64,000 bases of DNA from Endomicrobiales bacterium. GTDB taxonomy: Bacteria; Elusimicrobiota; Endomicrobiia; Endomicrobiales; JAFGGC01. A model generated the notes under the pieces. That model saw nothing but the letters and a program-made list of their open reading frames with translations, was not told the DNA's origin and did not search any database. Positions 18,695 through 30,200 of this stretch are shown here, one piece after another. Position 1 is the first letter of the stretch; each line of letters opens with the position of its first letter. The translations under genes were made by a program, and so were the position numbers. The stretch spans positions 1 through 64,000 of the forward strand of contig JAFGGC010000001.1 in assembly GCA_016930715.1 (NCBI GenBank), in the 5' to 3' direction.

Positions 18695-20352
18695 ATGTTC
18701 TGACCCTGGGAATCGGCCGAGTTCTGGTCCGGTTCGATGAATTTTTTAGCCGCCTCGTCCAACGGTTTCCCTTCCCTCTTGAATATCGCGTCTATCGTGT
18801 CGAAATCAAGCTCGTTCTTGTCGATGAGCTCCCTGGCGAGGTCGTCCACGAGGTTCCATTTGGCCTTTAGGAACTCCGTAACCTTGGCGTGGCAGTCGTT
18901 CATTATGGCAATCGTCTCGTTATTGAGTTTTTCCTTGAGACTGTTCGATATCTCGTTGTCTGGAACCGCCGAAAAATCTCCTATGAGTTCCTGTCCCATC
19001 CCCAGCTCCCAGACCATAACGTGGGCTATCTTCGTCGCCTTCTGGAAATCCGACGAAACGCCGGTGGACGTAGTTCCGTACTTTATTTTTTCAGCGACAT
19101 ATCCCGCCAGCGAAACCTTTATGTCGGCAAGCAGTTTTTCCCTGGAATGTGTATGCAGTTCTTCCCTCGGGTGATGGCTCACCATTCCGAGTGCCGGGCC
19201 CCTTGACTTGATCGTCGCCTTGAACACGTCGTCGGTCGGATGAAGAAAGTAGAGCGCCACCGCGTGCCCGGCCTCGTGGTATGCCGTCTGTTCCTTTTCC
19301 TGCGGGGTCATCAGTATGTGCGTCTCAAGGCCCAGGTCAATCCTATCCATAGCCTCCGAGAGGTCTTCCATCTCTATGTGTTCCCGTTTTTTCCTGGTAG
19401 CTATCAGCGCGGCTTCTTTGATTATGTTCTGTATGTCGGCAGGCGATTTATACACTGTTTTCTTTGCCAGCCGCGATACGTCCATGCTCGGGTTGTATTT
19501 CACTTTTTTGAGGTAGTACTTGAAAAGGTCTTCCCTCTCGCCGAGGTTCGGGTGGCTGATGTATATCTTTCTGTCGAACCTGCCCGGCCTAAGGAGTGCC
19601 TTGTCTATTATCCCTTCGGCGGCATTGGTGGCGCCCACCACTATTATGTTGTGTTTTCCGCTCTCAAGACCGTCCATCTCGACAAGAAGCTGGTTCTGGG
19701 TCGAATTTGTTTCCTCGCCCCCGCCCATGAAGGAGAAGGTCCTTCCCCTTCCTATCACTTCAAGTTCGTCTATGAACAATATGCAGGCGCCCTCGGCGTA
19801 GGCGTACTGGCGCGCCTTCTTGAAGAGCTTCCTCACCCTCGATGCCCCCACGCCGACGAATATCTCGACGAACTCGCTGCCGGATATGGAAATGAAGGGG
19901 ATGTTCGATTCGGTGGCTATCGCGCGGGCAAGAAGCGTCTTTCCGCAGCCCGGAGGGCCGACCAGAAGCAGCCCTTTTATCACCTTGCCGCCTATCTTCT
20001 TGACGTAGGCGCGGTCCTTAAGGAGCTGTACTATCTCCATCGCCTCTTTTTTGGCGCCTTCAAGCCCTATGACGTCCCTGAAACGCACTTTCACGTCGTC
20101 GGTCTTGATTTTTGATTTTTTCAGCCCGCCCAGGCCGCCCCTGAATATCGCCATGTAAAAATAGACGAAAACCATCGCGTTGATGCCCGTCAGGAGCAGC
20201 TGGAGAGGTATGGTGGCAAGCGTAAGGTTCCTGTAGAAGGATTCCAGCATTCCCAGGCCGACGACCGTCAGGATTATCAGGGAAACGCAGACTACAACAA
20301 TGGTCAACTTCAACCAGTGGTTGATCCAAAATACCTTGAGTTTTCTGTACAT
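18691..20352 (-). CDS. ftsH: FtsH-like membrane AAA+ zinc protease, short form (553 aa)
   Basis: Two membrane helices (residues about 14-36 and 46-68) are separated by only about 10-15 residues, so the usual periplasmic domain of FtsH (roughly 70 residues) is missing. The AAA+ module has Walker A GPPGCGKT (19936-19959, residues 132-139), Walker [10 protein letters not shown] and the second region of homology RPGRFDRKI. The protease has HEAGH (19264-19278, residues 359-363) and the third-ligand Asp in [10 protein letters not shown]. At 553 residues it is shorter than the typical 610-650. The SD GAGGAAAA precedes the ATG. FtsH extracts and degrades membrane and some cytosolic proteins. As the partner of a lipoprotein next to three giant membrane proteins, it may handle their turnover; this is inference. 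It could be an accessory paralogue rather than the housekeeping FtsH. Confidence 0.93.
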   Translation of the reverse strand: MYRKLKVFWINHWLKLTIVVVCVSLIILTVVGLGMLESFYRNLTLATIPLQLLLTGINAMVFVYFYMAIFRGGLGGLKKSKIKTDDVKVRFRDVIGLEGAKKEAMEIVQLLKDRAYVKKIGGKVIKGLLLVGPPGCGKTLLARAIATESNIPFISISGSEFVEIFVGVGASRVRKLFKKARQYAYAEGACILFIDELEVIGRGRTFSFMGGGEETNSTQNQLLVEMDGLESGKHNIIVVGATNAAEGIIDKALLRPGRFDRKIYISHPNLGEREDLFKYYLKKVKYNPSMDVSRLAKKTVYKSPADIQNIIKEAALIATRKKREHIEMEDLSEAMDRIDLGLETHILMTPQEKEQTAYHEAGHAVALYFLHPTDDVFKATIKSRGPALGMVSHHPREELHTHSREKLLADIKVSLAGYVAEKIKYGTTSTGVSSDFQKATKIAHVMVWELGMGQELIGDFSAVPDNEISNSLKEKLNNETIAIMNDCHAKVTEFLKAKWNLVDDLARELIDKNELDFDTIDAIFKREGKPLDEAAKKFIEPDQNSADSQGQNI

Positions 20353-20412
20353 TTTTCCTCGTTCGAGATTTCTATATAAACCAGAAATCTCTGATTACAT
20401 TGATTATTAAAC

Positions 20413-20503
20413 AGATTACACAGATTATAAACTTAACGGTGTAATCGCTGTAATCGTAATTTGTTAATCTGTGTAATCAAGGCTGTTGTGTTTTTCAACA
20501 GCC
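20413..20503. repeat. Inverted repeat ATTACACAGATTA plus hairpin
   Basis: ATTACACAGATTA at 20415-20427 is exactly inverted at 20465-20477 (TAATCTGTGTAAT), with related GTAATCGCTGTAATCG copies between. Directly beside it, 20481-20503 forms a perfect 8-bp stem (GGCTGTTG/CAACAGCC, loop TGTTTTT). The hairpin lacks a U-tract on the minus strand, so it is a poor intrinsic terminator. The same GATTACACAGAT word recurs at 21107-21183. These fill most of the 184-bp gap between the response regulator and the FtsH-like gene. Confidence 0.75.
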
Positions 20504-20536
20504 ATAAGGATTGAAAAAGATTAGCCCGGCGGGTCG

Positions 20537-20935
20537 TTATTCGCTCGTTATGTGGTTGAGTATCAGGTTGAGCTTGTGCTTAAGCTCTCCCTTTTCGAAG
20601 GGCTTGATGATACTCATATAGGCGCCGCATCTCAACGCTTCCACTATCCTGTCGATGTCGTGTGAAGTGACTATTATGCGCTTGAAATACGTCTCCCCGT
20701 ACGAATTAACGATATCCTTGACAAAATCTATGCCCGTCATCCCGTCCGGACTTATCAATCCTATATCAGCCAATATAGCACAATACTCATCATTTTTCAA
20801 TAGATTTTTGGCTTTGTCCATGTCTATTGTGGAGTGCACTTCGCTGATGGGAGGCAAGTCCTTTACCGTGTCCGTAACAACGTTTACAAAATGCTCGTCC
20901 GCGTCAATTATCAACACTTTTGTCCGCTGCGTCAT
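20537..20935 (-). CDS. Single-domain response regulator (CheY-like receiver)
   Basis: A receiver domain only: VLIIDADE with the acidic metal pocket, phospho-acceptor Asp in AILADIGL, the Thr/Ser switch in RIIVTSHD, and the conserved Lys in SIIKPFEKGEL. There is no output domain, so it would work by protein-protein contact or as a phosphate relay or sink. I prefer ATG 20933-20935 as start, with GGAAGG and AAGAG upstream; an in-frame TTG at 20957-20959 would add eight residues. No histidine kinase is in the window. It is separated from GP2 and FtsH by repeat-rich gaps, so it may be its own unit. Confidence 0.9.
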   Translation of the reverse strand: MTQRTKVLIIDADEHFVNVVTDTVKDLPPISEVHSTIDMDKAKNLLKNDEYCAILADIGLISPDGMTGIDFVKDIVNSYGETYFKRIIVTSHDIDRIVEALRCGAYMSIIKPFEKGELKHKLNLILNHITSE

Positions 20936-20975
20936 ACTCTTACCGTTCCTTCCAAGCAAACTACCCGTTGTTTCA

Positions 20976-21097
20976 GGGGTTTGGCTTTGGTTTATTTGTT
21001 TGCGATATCAATTGTCACCCTCACCTGCCTTTCAGGCACCCTCTCCCCTCGAGGGAGAGGGAAGGGTGAGGGGTTTGACTTTGGTTTATTTTTTTGC
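20976..21097. repeat. Near-identical 28-bp direct repeats flanking a CCCTCACC-type hairpin element
   Basis: GGGGTTTGGCTTTGGTTTATTTGTTTGC (written with gaps: GGGGTTTG, G/A, CTTTGGTTTATTT, G/T, TTTGC) occurs at 20976-21003 and 21070-21097 with two mismatches. Between them, 21018-21072 holds a compound palindrome: outer CCCTCA/TGAGGG, an inner TGCCT/AGGCA hairpin (21026-21038) and CCCTCTCC/GGAGAGGG around CTCGAG (21039-21061). This is the widespread CCCTCACC...GGGAGAGGG...GGTGAGGG REP-like sequence. The direct repeats suggest a duplication at insertion or copying of a repeat unit. Confidence 0.72.
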
Positions 21098-21106
21098 ATT
21101 AAAAAC

Positions 21107-21206
21107 GATTACACTGATTTTTAAAACCGATTACACAGATACGGAAAAATCTACTGTCATGATATATTTTAATCTGTGTAATCTCAGTATGTAATCTGCG
21201 TAATCT
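21107..21206. repeat. GATTACACAGAT repeat cluster downstream of GP2
   Basis: GATTACACTGAT (21107 onward), GATTACACAGAT (21129-21140), the inverse ATCTGTGTAATCT (21171-21183) and GTAATCTGCGTAATCT (21191-21206) lie just after the GP2 stop. The inverted pair 21129-21140/21171-21182 could fold in the GP2 3' end. No T-tract terminator is obvious. It is the same family as in the 20353-20536 gap. Confidence 0.7.
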
Positions 21207-21216
21207 TATTTAAAAA

Positions 21217-24200
21217 TTATCCGGCGCCCAGCATTGCCGCGAAGCCCTTGAGCGCGTTGCCGGCCGCGTCCTTCACTATAGGCGCTATGACTATGCGCCT
21301 TTCCTGAAGTATATCGAATATCCTCATTAACTCGCCTATAGCCCATACCTCTTCCGGCTTGCCGACGTATTTTTCATCAAGGACTCCCGTCCTGAGCATC
21401 GCGTCGAACAGGGGGTTGAGCGTTTCCCTGATCTCCGAAACCGGCCTGTCCTGTTTCGTCATCTCGCTCGCTTTTGCGACAAGCGCGATGAAGCCCAAAG
21501 CTTTATCAGGGCGCATACTGCCGAGGTTGCCGCGGGCGCCGTTAAGGCCTATGATGGTCCTGAATATTCTCCTGTCTACCGATCTGGCGTCCGGAAGCGA
21601 CGCTTCGCCGTTCCGCGCTATGTATTCCCTCTCGGCAAGCTGTTCAACTACGCCGCGCAGGAAACCCGCCAGCTGCCCGCTGTAGGCGGCTACGTCTCCC
21701 GGCCTCGCGGCCGCGTTTTTATCTATGTTCTTGATATATGACCATCCGGCCGGCCACTGATTGGGTTTCAATCCCTCTATATCCACGAGCACGCTGCTGA
21801 TTGCCTCAAAATTCAGGCGTGTTTCCCGGCGTTCATCGGCCTGAAGCTTCGTGAGCGCGTAGAACAGCTCGTGTATCCCTGTTTGAACCGAAGGAATCTC
21901 GATATTGAGCCCCGTCTCATAGCCGAACCTCGCCATCTCCGCCGGGTTTTGCGGCCTGTTGAGGCGCTTGGCAATGTCGGATAGTACGTCCGCTATCCTG
22001 ACAAGGTTCGTATCCACCCTGCCTTCAAGCGGCAGGCGGTAGACCGGCGTAAGGCCTCTCGCGTCACCGACCTGCGCTCCCACGGACATCGTTATTATCG
22101 AGGCCCCGGAACGTATGGCTCCGCGAAGTTCGGAAACAGCCTCCACGCTCGTTTCAGGTTTAATAGCGTCAACTACCAAGTAATTGCCAAGGTCGATAGC
22201 GGAACCGCTCAGGCCGTATGCGCCTTTTAATTCAGCCATGCTCGCAACTTTCAGGTTGAGTATGAAACCTTCTCCTTTAGCTTTAACTCTGTCTTCCGTT
22301 ATCGTAGGAAGCTCGGCTATGGCGATTGCTTCAGGGTTCTGGGAAATTACGGCTTCTTTCAATTTTTTGTACTCGCCGCGCTCCAGCCCGTCCCTTTCAA
22401 CAACAAATCTCCAACCGTCGTTCAAGCCCAACCGGCCCCAGTATTTCACGGCGTCCACCGCCTTGTCTATCGTGCCGGCCGAAATCCTCATTGTCAATAT
22501 GATTTTTCCGCCCCTGGCGTGGACGTCTTTCGCCATCTGGCCCGCCTGTTTGGCGAACAGCCACTGGAGGAAGGTGGCGGTATTGCGCTCGCGCACGCTA
22601 TTGCCGTATTCGCCGTCAAGGCCGCCCTGAAGGGCGTTAAAGAACTTACCGGCAAGTTTCTGCGTGCGTTTTTCTATCTCATCCCTGTCGATTTTTTCAT
22701 CGCCTTCCGTCCTTATGAGGTCCAGTATCTCCTCTTCGCCTTCCTTGCCGAATTTGATGCCGGCATCCTTGAACATCCCAAGGACCGCCAGCCAGTCAAT
22801 AAGGTGCGGATCGCCCGTAAGCAGGTCTTCCGATGAGAATGACTTGAAATCCGAGAGCTTCGTGACAGGCATGAGCTCGACAGTCCTGTCACCCACGAAA
22901 TCGGCAACCTGCGTCAGTTTCCCTATGCCCTGGTCGTCTTTGGCCGAAGGAATGGCCGATACCGCGGCTATGGTATGAATGCTCGTCGCCGCGGCGACCT
23001 TCGATTCGGCTTCCTTGGTTATGACTCCGGGGAGGTACTCGTTTATAGCATATCTTTTCGCGTCCGTTTCCTCGTCCGAAAGCCATGTATTGAACCTTTC
23101 TGCGTCATCGTCATATACCGTATGAACGCCGGCGAATTCGGCGTAATGCTCATCGTCGAGCGCGTTCGGCGCCGCAAGCTCCGAGCTTTGGTCTATCTCG
23201 ATTATCGAAGGTTCTAATGTATCTCCCATATTGAAACCGTATTTTTTGAGCTGTGATTTCAGATTATCGCTCGCTAGGTTTCTGTTCTTATGTGTTATGG
23301 TCTCTCTCATCTGCAGAAGCACGGCAAGCGCGCCACTTCCCAGCAGAATGTCTTCCTCGTCGTCCGGTATTACGCTGTCTACCGAACGAAGGATAAGGAC
23401 CGGCGCGCCAGTTCTCTTATCCGTGAATATCTTCGCTTCAACCGTAACCGGCCTGCCCTTTATGTAGATGGTTGCGCTGCTGACAGGTTCGCCGGGCATC
23501 GTTATGTAAGAAAGCCCTGGCGTGGGAAGAGTTATGCCAATCGCGGGTATGCCCAGTGAATTCAGTTCCGCGATCTTCTCCAGATCCAGGCTTCCCGAAA
23601 CCTGGACGAACATCTTGCCGAGAAGCTGCGGCGCCTTTTCCCTGGTCCACTTGTACGGGTCGCTGGCCTCTTCGGTCTGCCTGAGCGCTCCAGCGCCTGC
23701 CACGAGCGAAACCGCGCCGGGCAACGCTCGCGCCGCGACGGGAACGACCCCGGCCGGCTCGGCGGCCCCTGGCCCGACGGAAGGACGAACACCTGCTACG
23801 GGCTCCGCGGGCACCGGCGGAACTACCACGACGGGCTTCTTCCTTTCATCGATCATGCTCATGAAAGCGATAAGCTCCTTTGCCGCTTCTTTTTCCCTCA
23901 TTTTCGATATTATCACGGCAGTCCTGTACAAAGCGTCCATGTTTTCAGCCCTGAACATGTGCAGTTTGTTAGCGCCGGGCAGTACGTTATCCGCTATCTC
24001 CGGGACGACATCTTCAGCCATACCCCTTGATACGCACTCGGCTGATTCGCCGAGACGCTCAAAAAGATGCCTCGACCTGAACAGCTCGTCTTCAAGGTTG
24101 AAGCTCTTTTTCGCCTCCCTGCTCGTCACCATTACCGTGTCAAAATTAACCTTGAACTTCGCGACCTTCTCCACTTCCGTCTTTACGGCCGCAAGCAGCT

Positions 24201-27200
24201 TCTTTATTTGGACCCCGACTTGCTCTTGTCCGAGATCCCCCTTGAAGCATATGACGAACCTGTCCGGTCTCCTGCGCCCAAGCATATAATCGCCGCCGCC
24301 CAGGTTCAGGTTCGGCAGTATGCCGGCAAGAATGGAATCCATCTGGCCGTAAATCACCTGGATCGCCCTGTCTCCGCCCACCGGCCCGAAATTGTCGTTT
24401 ATACCTTTTAACCCCATAGACACACCGTCCTTGAAATATGACGGCATTATTTCGAAGAGAGTGACTTCCTGGCCTTCTCCAAGCCATACGTCAATCGTAT
24501 TTCTGACGCTGCTTTCTTCTCCCATTTCATCGCTTAAAAGAGGAATAGCGCCTATCGGCCGGAGGTCCGTATGCGATACGCTTCCCTTGAGTATTTCAGC
24601 CGGCTGATCCGCGGAACCGTTGTACGTTACAATCCTGTCCCTGCCCATCGTGCCGCCTTTTGCGGCAATCTCCGCCTCGCCGGCGTGTTCTCTTACCTTA
24701 GTGAAGAACGCCCGAGGCGAAAATTCCTTTCTTTCTTCTTCGGGAAGAGCGGACAGGTCCACCGCTCCCATCGAAAGGGTCGGAGCCCAGAGTATCCCTC
24801 CGTTCAAACTGTCAAGCTTGGCGTTGCCCGGTTCCCTTAAAATATTCCCCATCCTCATCCTGTTAAAGGTTTGCTGGACAGTTGAATCCTCGTCGATTCT
24901 GAAAAGAACCTTATAGACCGAACCAACCATGTTTACCGCTATAACGCCCTTGCGGTCCCTTATCTGTTTAAGAACGTGTCCGGTGGCCTCGCTGGCGGGT
25001 ATTGTGGCCACGCCGTACTTGCCCTCTATGGCGGTCCTCGCTTTTATCCTTATCTCATCGAGAACCTGAACGGCATTCTTTACTTTCGCGGGAAGATAGG
25101 TTATCCATTCGTCCCCGCCCCAGCGTATTTCAAGGCCATCGTATTTCTTTGCTTCCCTGCCTATCAGCGTCAGGTATTCCTGAATTATGAAATTGACTAC
25201 TTCCTTGCCGTAGTAGTTGTTCATCTTGCCCAGCTTATCAAGGTCCGAGAGAGCCACGAAACCGGTCCTGTTGATTACTTCGCGCAGTTTCTTGAGCATT
25301 ACGTTCTTTCCCACGTTCCTGTCAAGGACCCAGTTCGAGTATTCATAGAAATTGTCGATCAGCAGGCGGCTGGCCAGTTCCTTGGCATACTCGAATATCT
25401 CCTTGTCCCTTTCTCCGCAGAATTCGTGATAATCCGCGAACCCTTTTCCTGTTTCCTCGGCATACATCAACTCATCAAGGTCGTGCAGAAGGATCGAGAC
25501 AAAAGGCGGAGCCCTGGCGCCCCTGTTCCTGAGGAAGCCTTCCGCTATCCTGATTATTATTTCGTCCCCTCTTTGCACGCTTTCCACGAAACCGAGGTCG
25601 CAGGAATCCTTGCCCACCGCTATCATGTCGCCTTTTACTATCTCGATCTTGATATTGTCTTTTCGTATCGGGTCCCTGCCCGTCAAACGCCCCGCGAGGT
25701 ACGGATACGATTTACCCAGAATCGTCTTGTTGCTTTTGAAAATGATGGTAAGCGCGTCATCCAGTTGTGCGCGTTCCTGCTCATAGGCATCCTCCGGGAG
25801 TATCTGCCGGCCTCTCGCCTTGTTCATCACGTTGGTCACGATATCAGTGGCTTTTCTCTGGATACCCAGCGGGGTTACCACCGGGCTCATTATCTCGCCC
25901 ATGCTTTCGACCGCGATATCCATCAGTTCCTTCATCGTGAAACCGACCGCGGTGAACCGCCTCGCGCGTATCCATTCTTCGGTTAGGTCGAGCACCGAGT
26001 TCTGGCCGCCGATGCCGTTCGGCTCGGTTTCCGCGCCGGCCGGGTCAAGTATCCACTGTCCGTTAACTATTAACTTGTAAGGGTGCCTGCCAAGAGGAAG
26101 CTTGAGCGTTATTGCGTATTCTCCGCCGCCCACATCCTCCATCTCGACCGGTTTCCACGAGCTGAAAACCCCCGCTATCTGGACCTTCTGGCCCTGAATG
26201 CCGTTGTAGGTGAAGCGGACGCTCTCCCAGTTTGCCGGCACGTGAATGAGCTCGCCGCTGGCGCCGTCATATATCGGAAGATCCGGCATGTATCCTTTTT
26301 CTACCAGCCGGCCTATCTGGCTGAGCAGTTCTTTTCTTTCGGAAGTATCAGCGATGTTGATAACTATGCCTTTTATTTTTTCTGGGCCGATGCGCCCTTC
26401 CTTGGCTACGACTTCGCCCCGCGTGGCAGTGTACACTGCGCCGGAAGGCGCCGGGACAAAAGAGTCGTCAAGGTCAAATAGAAGATGGAACCTGGACAGA
26501 ACGGGCATAGTGTTTGGCCCGTGAGTCATGAAACGCGCCTGGCCGGCGTCTTCAGGCGCCTCGCCCATCTCTATACCGGTGAATCTTCCCGCCATCACGC
26601 CGTGAAGGAATATTTCAGCCAGCTTTTCGGCCGTCAGCCCGCTTACATAATGGGAAGCGTATTTCCTTGAAAAATCGAACGTGCCGGTTGCTTGTTCCTT
26701 GCCTGCATACGCGGGTTTGGCAAGCATAACGTTACCGTATATGAAGTGGCTGAAATTCTCATTGACACTTTCCCCGGTTTCGTGCAACAGCGAGCTTGAG
26801 CTCATTATCCTGCCTACAAGCGGAAGCGAAACACCGCCGGGAAGTTCTATCCCGCCGGGCTCATGCCTCAGATACCTTATAAAAAGATTATCGGCTCTGG
26901 GGCCGTAGACCGGACCTTCCGTGACAATTATCTGTTCACCGGTTTCGGATTCAAACAAGGCCATTTTCTTTCCGATGTACCTTGAGAAAGCGAACGTTTT
27001 GCCTCCGAACACGGGCCTTAAGAACTCGGTTTCGTTCGAATACGCGTACATCGTTTTTCCGCCGACATTAACCGCGCCGATATTCTGGTAATACTGGAAA
27101 CTGGACGCGTTATACTCGTGATCATAACTACCAGACATGTCGACCATAACCTGAGGATAATTTTTCGAACCTAAAAAGACCTGGTACTTGCCGTTTTCAG

Positions 27201-30200
27201 ACCTGAACGCGGACAGTTCGTGTAATTGTCCGTAGTATATGAACGTTCTTCCGTGAATTATGAGTTTCGTATCTTCGATGTTCTGGCCTTCGAGCACACG
27301 GTGTTCTACGGCAGTAGTTTCTTTAAAAGAGCTTTCATCAATTCCAAACCTGCCAAGCACGTCCGCCATCGAAGCCGTGGCGTCGGCCACCGGCACGGCA
27401 ATGGGCACGACTTGTGCCACCGTCTTGGCCGCCGCCTTGACGGAACCCTGCAAGACCCGTATGGCGGGATCTTCTATTTGGCCCCTGCCGTGGACGAGCA
27501 CTCCTTCAAGATGCTTTTCTTCGTGGTTTATCAGCTCTATCAGCCCCCGCATGTTCTCGGGCGATTTCCGCGCTTGGTCAAGGGCGATTTCATGAAAGAC
27601 TACGTTGTCGTGAGTCACCCCTGCGTGGCCGAGCACTCTGCCTTCGGCGTACAGGCCCTTCTTCGTCAGCAACACAAGTATGTTTCTCGCCCGCTTGGAC
27701 AGGTCGGACCTGGCCGCCGCTCGCGCCGCGGTAAGAAGTTTTTGCCTGAGATCCTCTTTCCACGCCTTGTCCGCAAGTTTTCCCGCAAGTGTCTTCTCGA
27801 TCTTTTCTTTTTGGTCCTGAGTTACTTTGAAACCTGATGTAAGGCGGTCCACTATGGTCTCATTGGGCCAACCGAATATCTCTTCGAAGCGTCCGACCAT
27901 CTCTTCCTCACTCAGGCCGACAAGCATTAGCGCCGGCAGAAGCACCGCCTCGCCGTTAAGTATGGCGTTCCTGGTCTCGACATTCCTTTCGACCTCGTCC
28001 ACGTCCGCGTCAGCGATGTTCCTCGAGGCCGATACGGCGGCTTCCTTGTACTTTTTGTCCGTGACTCGCTCAAGGAACTCTATGAACTGTTCGTTCCTGT
28101 CCTGGACAGCCGCGAAATGAAGCGCCTCCGGCAGGTTCTTGAACTCCTTGAAGTCGTGTATTACGTCCGCTTCGTAAACGGACTGACTTTCTCCGTTGAC
28201 GGTCTGGTATACGTGCGAATGCTCCGGCAGCTTGAAGAACGCGGGGTTGGATTCCGAATCCTGAGTGAAATCTCCCGTGACAAGCTCAACAACAAATTTC
28301 CCGTTTTTGTACTTGACGTTCACCGGCAGGCCTCTCTCCGCAACCCCCGCCATCTTTTCAAGGTCGTAGAATATCCTGAACGCGTTGTAGGGAGCCTCCT
28401 TTTCACTTAGCGCGTCTATGAGCTCCGAAAGCCTCGTGTCGCCTATGGAATTCAGCTTCTCCACAAGCATCGGTTTTTTTAGGTAGTTGTTCCATATGGC
28501 GTTTCCGCCTTTCTGTCTTCCGGGGTTGCCTACCAGTTCGACCACGGCACCGCGCTTACGCTCGTCCATCTCATAGAGCCCGTAGGCAATCCTGTTGACG
28601 TCAAGGACCTCATCCGTCAGCATTGTAAGGTCGTTGACCCGGTGCATCATCACCTTTTCGACGCCGATGTCCTTTAGAACGTTATCCACGCTGTCATCAA
28701 TGGGTTGTTCAACGCCTTCCCTCGTGACTGTAAAACCCTGATTTTTCTGGAACACCTGGCCGTGCGAATCCCCGTGGCCGATGGGCAATTTACCAGCTCC
28801 GGGATTCGGTATCACCTGGCCTTTTATATAATCATAAGGCTGGGTATAAACAGCCGTTATAAAGAAGATTCTCTCAGGATTGAATCCGTAGAAGTCATTT
28901 TTCAGAAGGTCCTTTTTCATTTCTTTCCAGACATCGTCGCTGATATGCATCACTATGGGGAATTCGGACAGTACTTGTTCTATTTCTTTTCCTTCCTGTT
29001 TTGCCAGAATTTCCAGCATGTACCTGTAACCCAGGAGCTGTCTTGTCCCCAGCGATAGCCCTGTTCTTTTTGCCGTCCTGTTGTATTCGTTAAGCGCGTT
29101 CCTTATATCCCCTTCAAGCTTTATCCTTGCCTTGTTTATTTCCGTGGCCTTTTCGTCTCCGTATCCCTCCACTCCCAGGTCATTTGCTATATCCTCTGTC
29201 GATACTTCGGCATCCTTTTTCAGCCCGTGCCTTTCCCTGTACGCCTTTTTCATTTCATTTACTGCCGCATCGTTCAGGTAGTCTTCGAATTTATCCTTTA
29301 TCTCCTTTTCCTTTTTATTTATTTTTTGCTTATGAGACAGCACTATTTCCGCCAGCTCCACAATATCCAGCGTGTACATTGGCCCAACTCCAAGCCTTGT
29401 GGCGGCTCCGCCGACGAACAACTGCATCGCTATTTTACCGTCCAATACCTGTAGCCTTGCCTTTTGCAGTTTTACCTTAATACCCTCGCTCTTCGCAAAA
29501 TCCCTGTATCGATTATCTGGGTCCTCAGAGCCAGGCAGTTTCGTGAAATGGTCGTCTGAAGCGCTCTTTTGCGCGTTGATTCTTGCGACCGTGTTGTCTA
29601 TTTTTGTGTCAACATCCTTTATGCTTTCTCCTAACAACCTAATGTCTCTCCTTGCCTGCCTTTTGTCTTCGGGTGACAATTCTATTTCGTCAAGGGCTTT
29701 CTGGATTTTGTTTATCTGGTCGATTAGGTTTTCTCTCTGGTCCAAAAGCGCGCTTAACATCTGCCTGTGCTCATTAAGCTTTGTCCTTAGCACTTCGGGG
29801 TACCTGGCGTCGACGGATTCTCTTTCTATCCCCCTTGACGGCTTTTCCTTAGACAGTTTGTTGTATTCGCCGCGGCCTTGCAGGTTCCCGTACATCCTCG
29901 CGGCGAAACCAACCGCCTCGGGAAGGTTCTTGAATTCTTTGAAATCGTGTATGACGTTTCTTTTGTAACCCGCCTGTTCCCTTTCCACCGCGCTGGGATC
30001 CGGCAGTTGGAAGTAAACGGGCCTTGTCATAGGGTTACGTGTTATATCCCCGGAGATTATCTCGACCGAAAACCTGCCGTCCTTGAATTTTATGTTAATT
30101 GGCAGGGGTTCCTCTGAAACCGCGTTACCGACGGTTTTTAAATCGTACATCAGCCGGAAAGCGTTGTATCCGCTTCCGGATTCCCCTATAAGATTTACTA

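Noticed and set aside
20481-20503. Hairpin as terminator for the response regulator
   Set aside because: The stem is perfect, but the minus strand after it reads TTGATTACAC, without a U-tract.
20413-21206. CRISPR array
   Set aside because: Repeats are irregular in spacing and orientation, with no uniform spacers and no cas genes.
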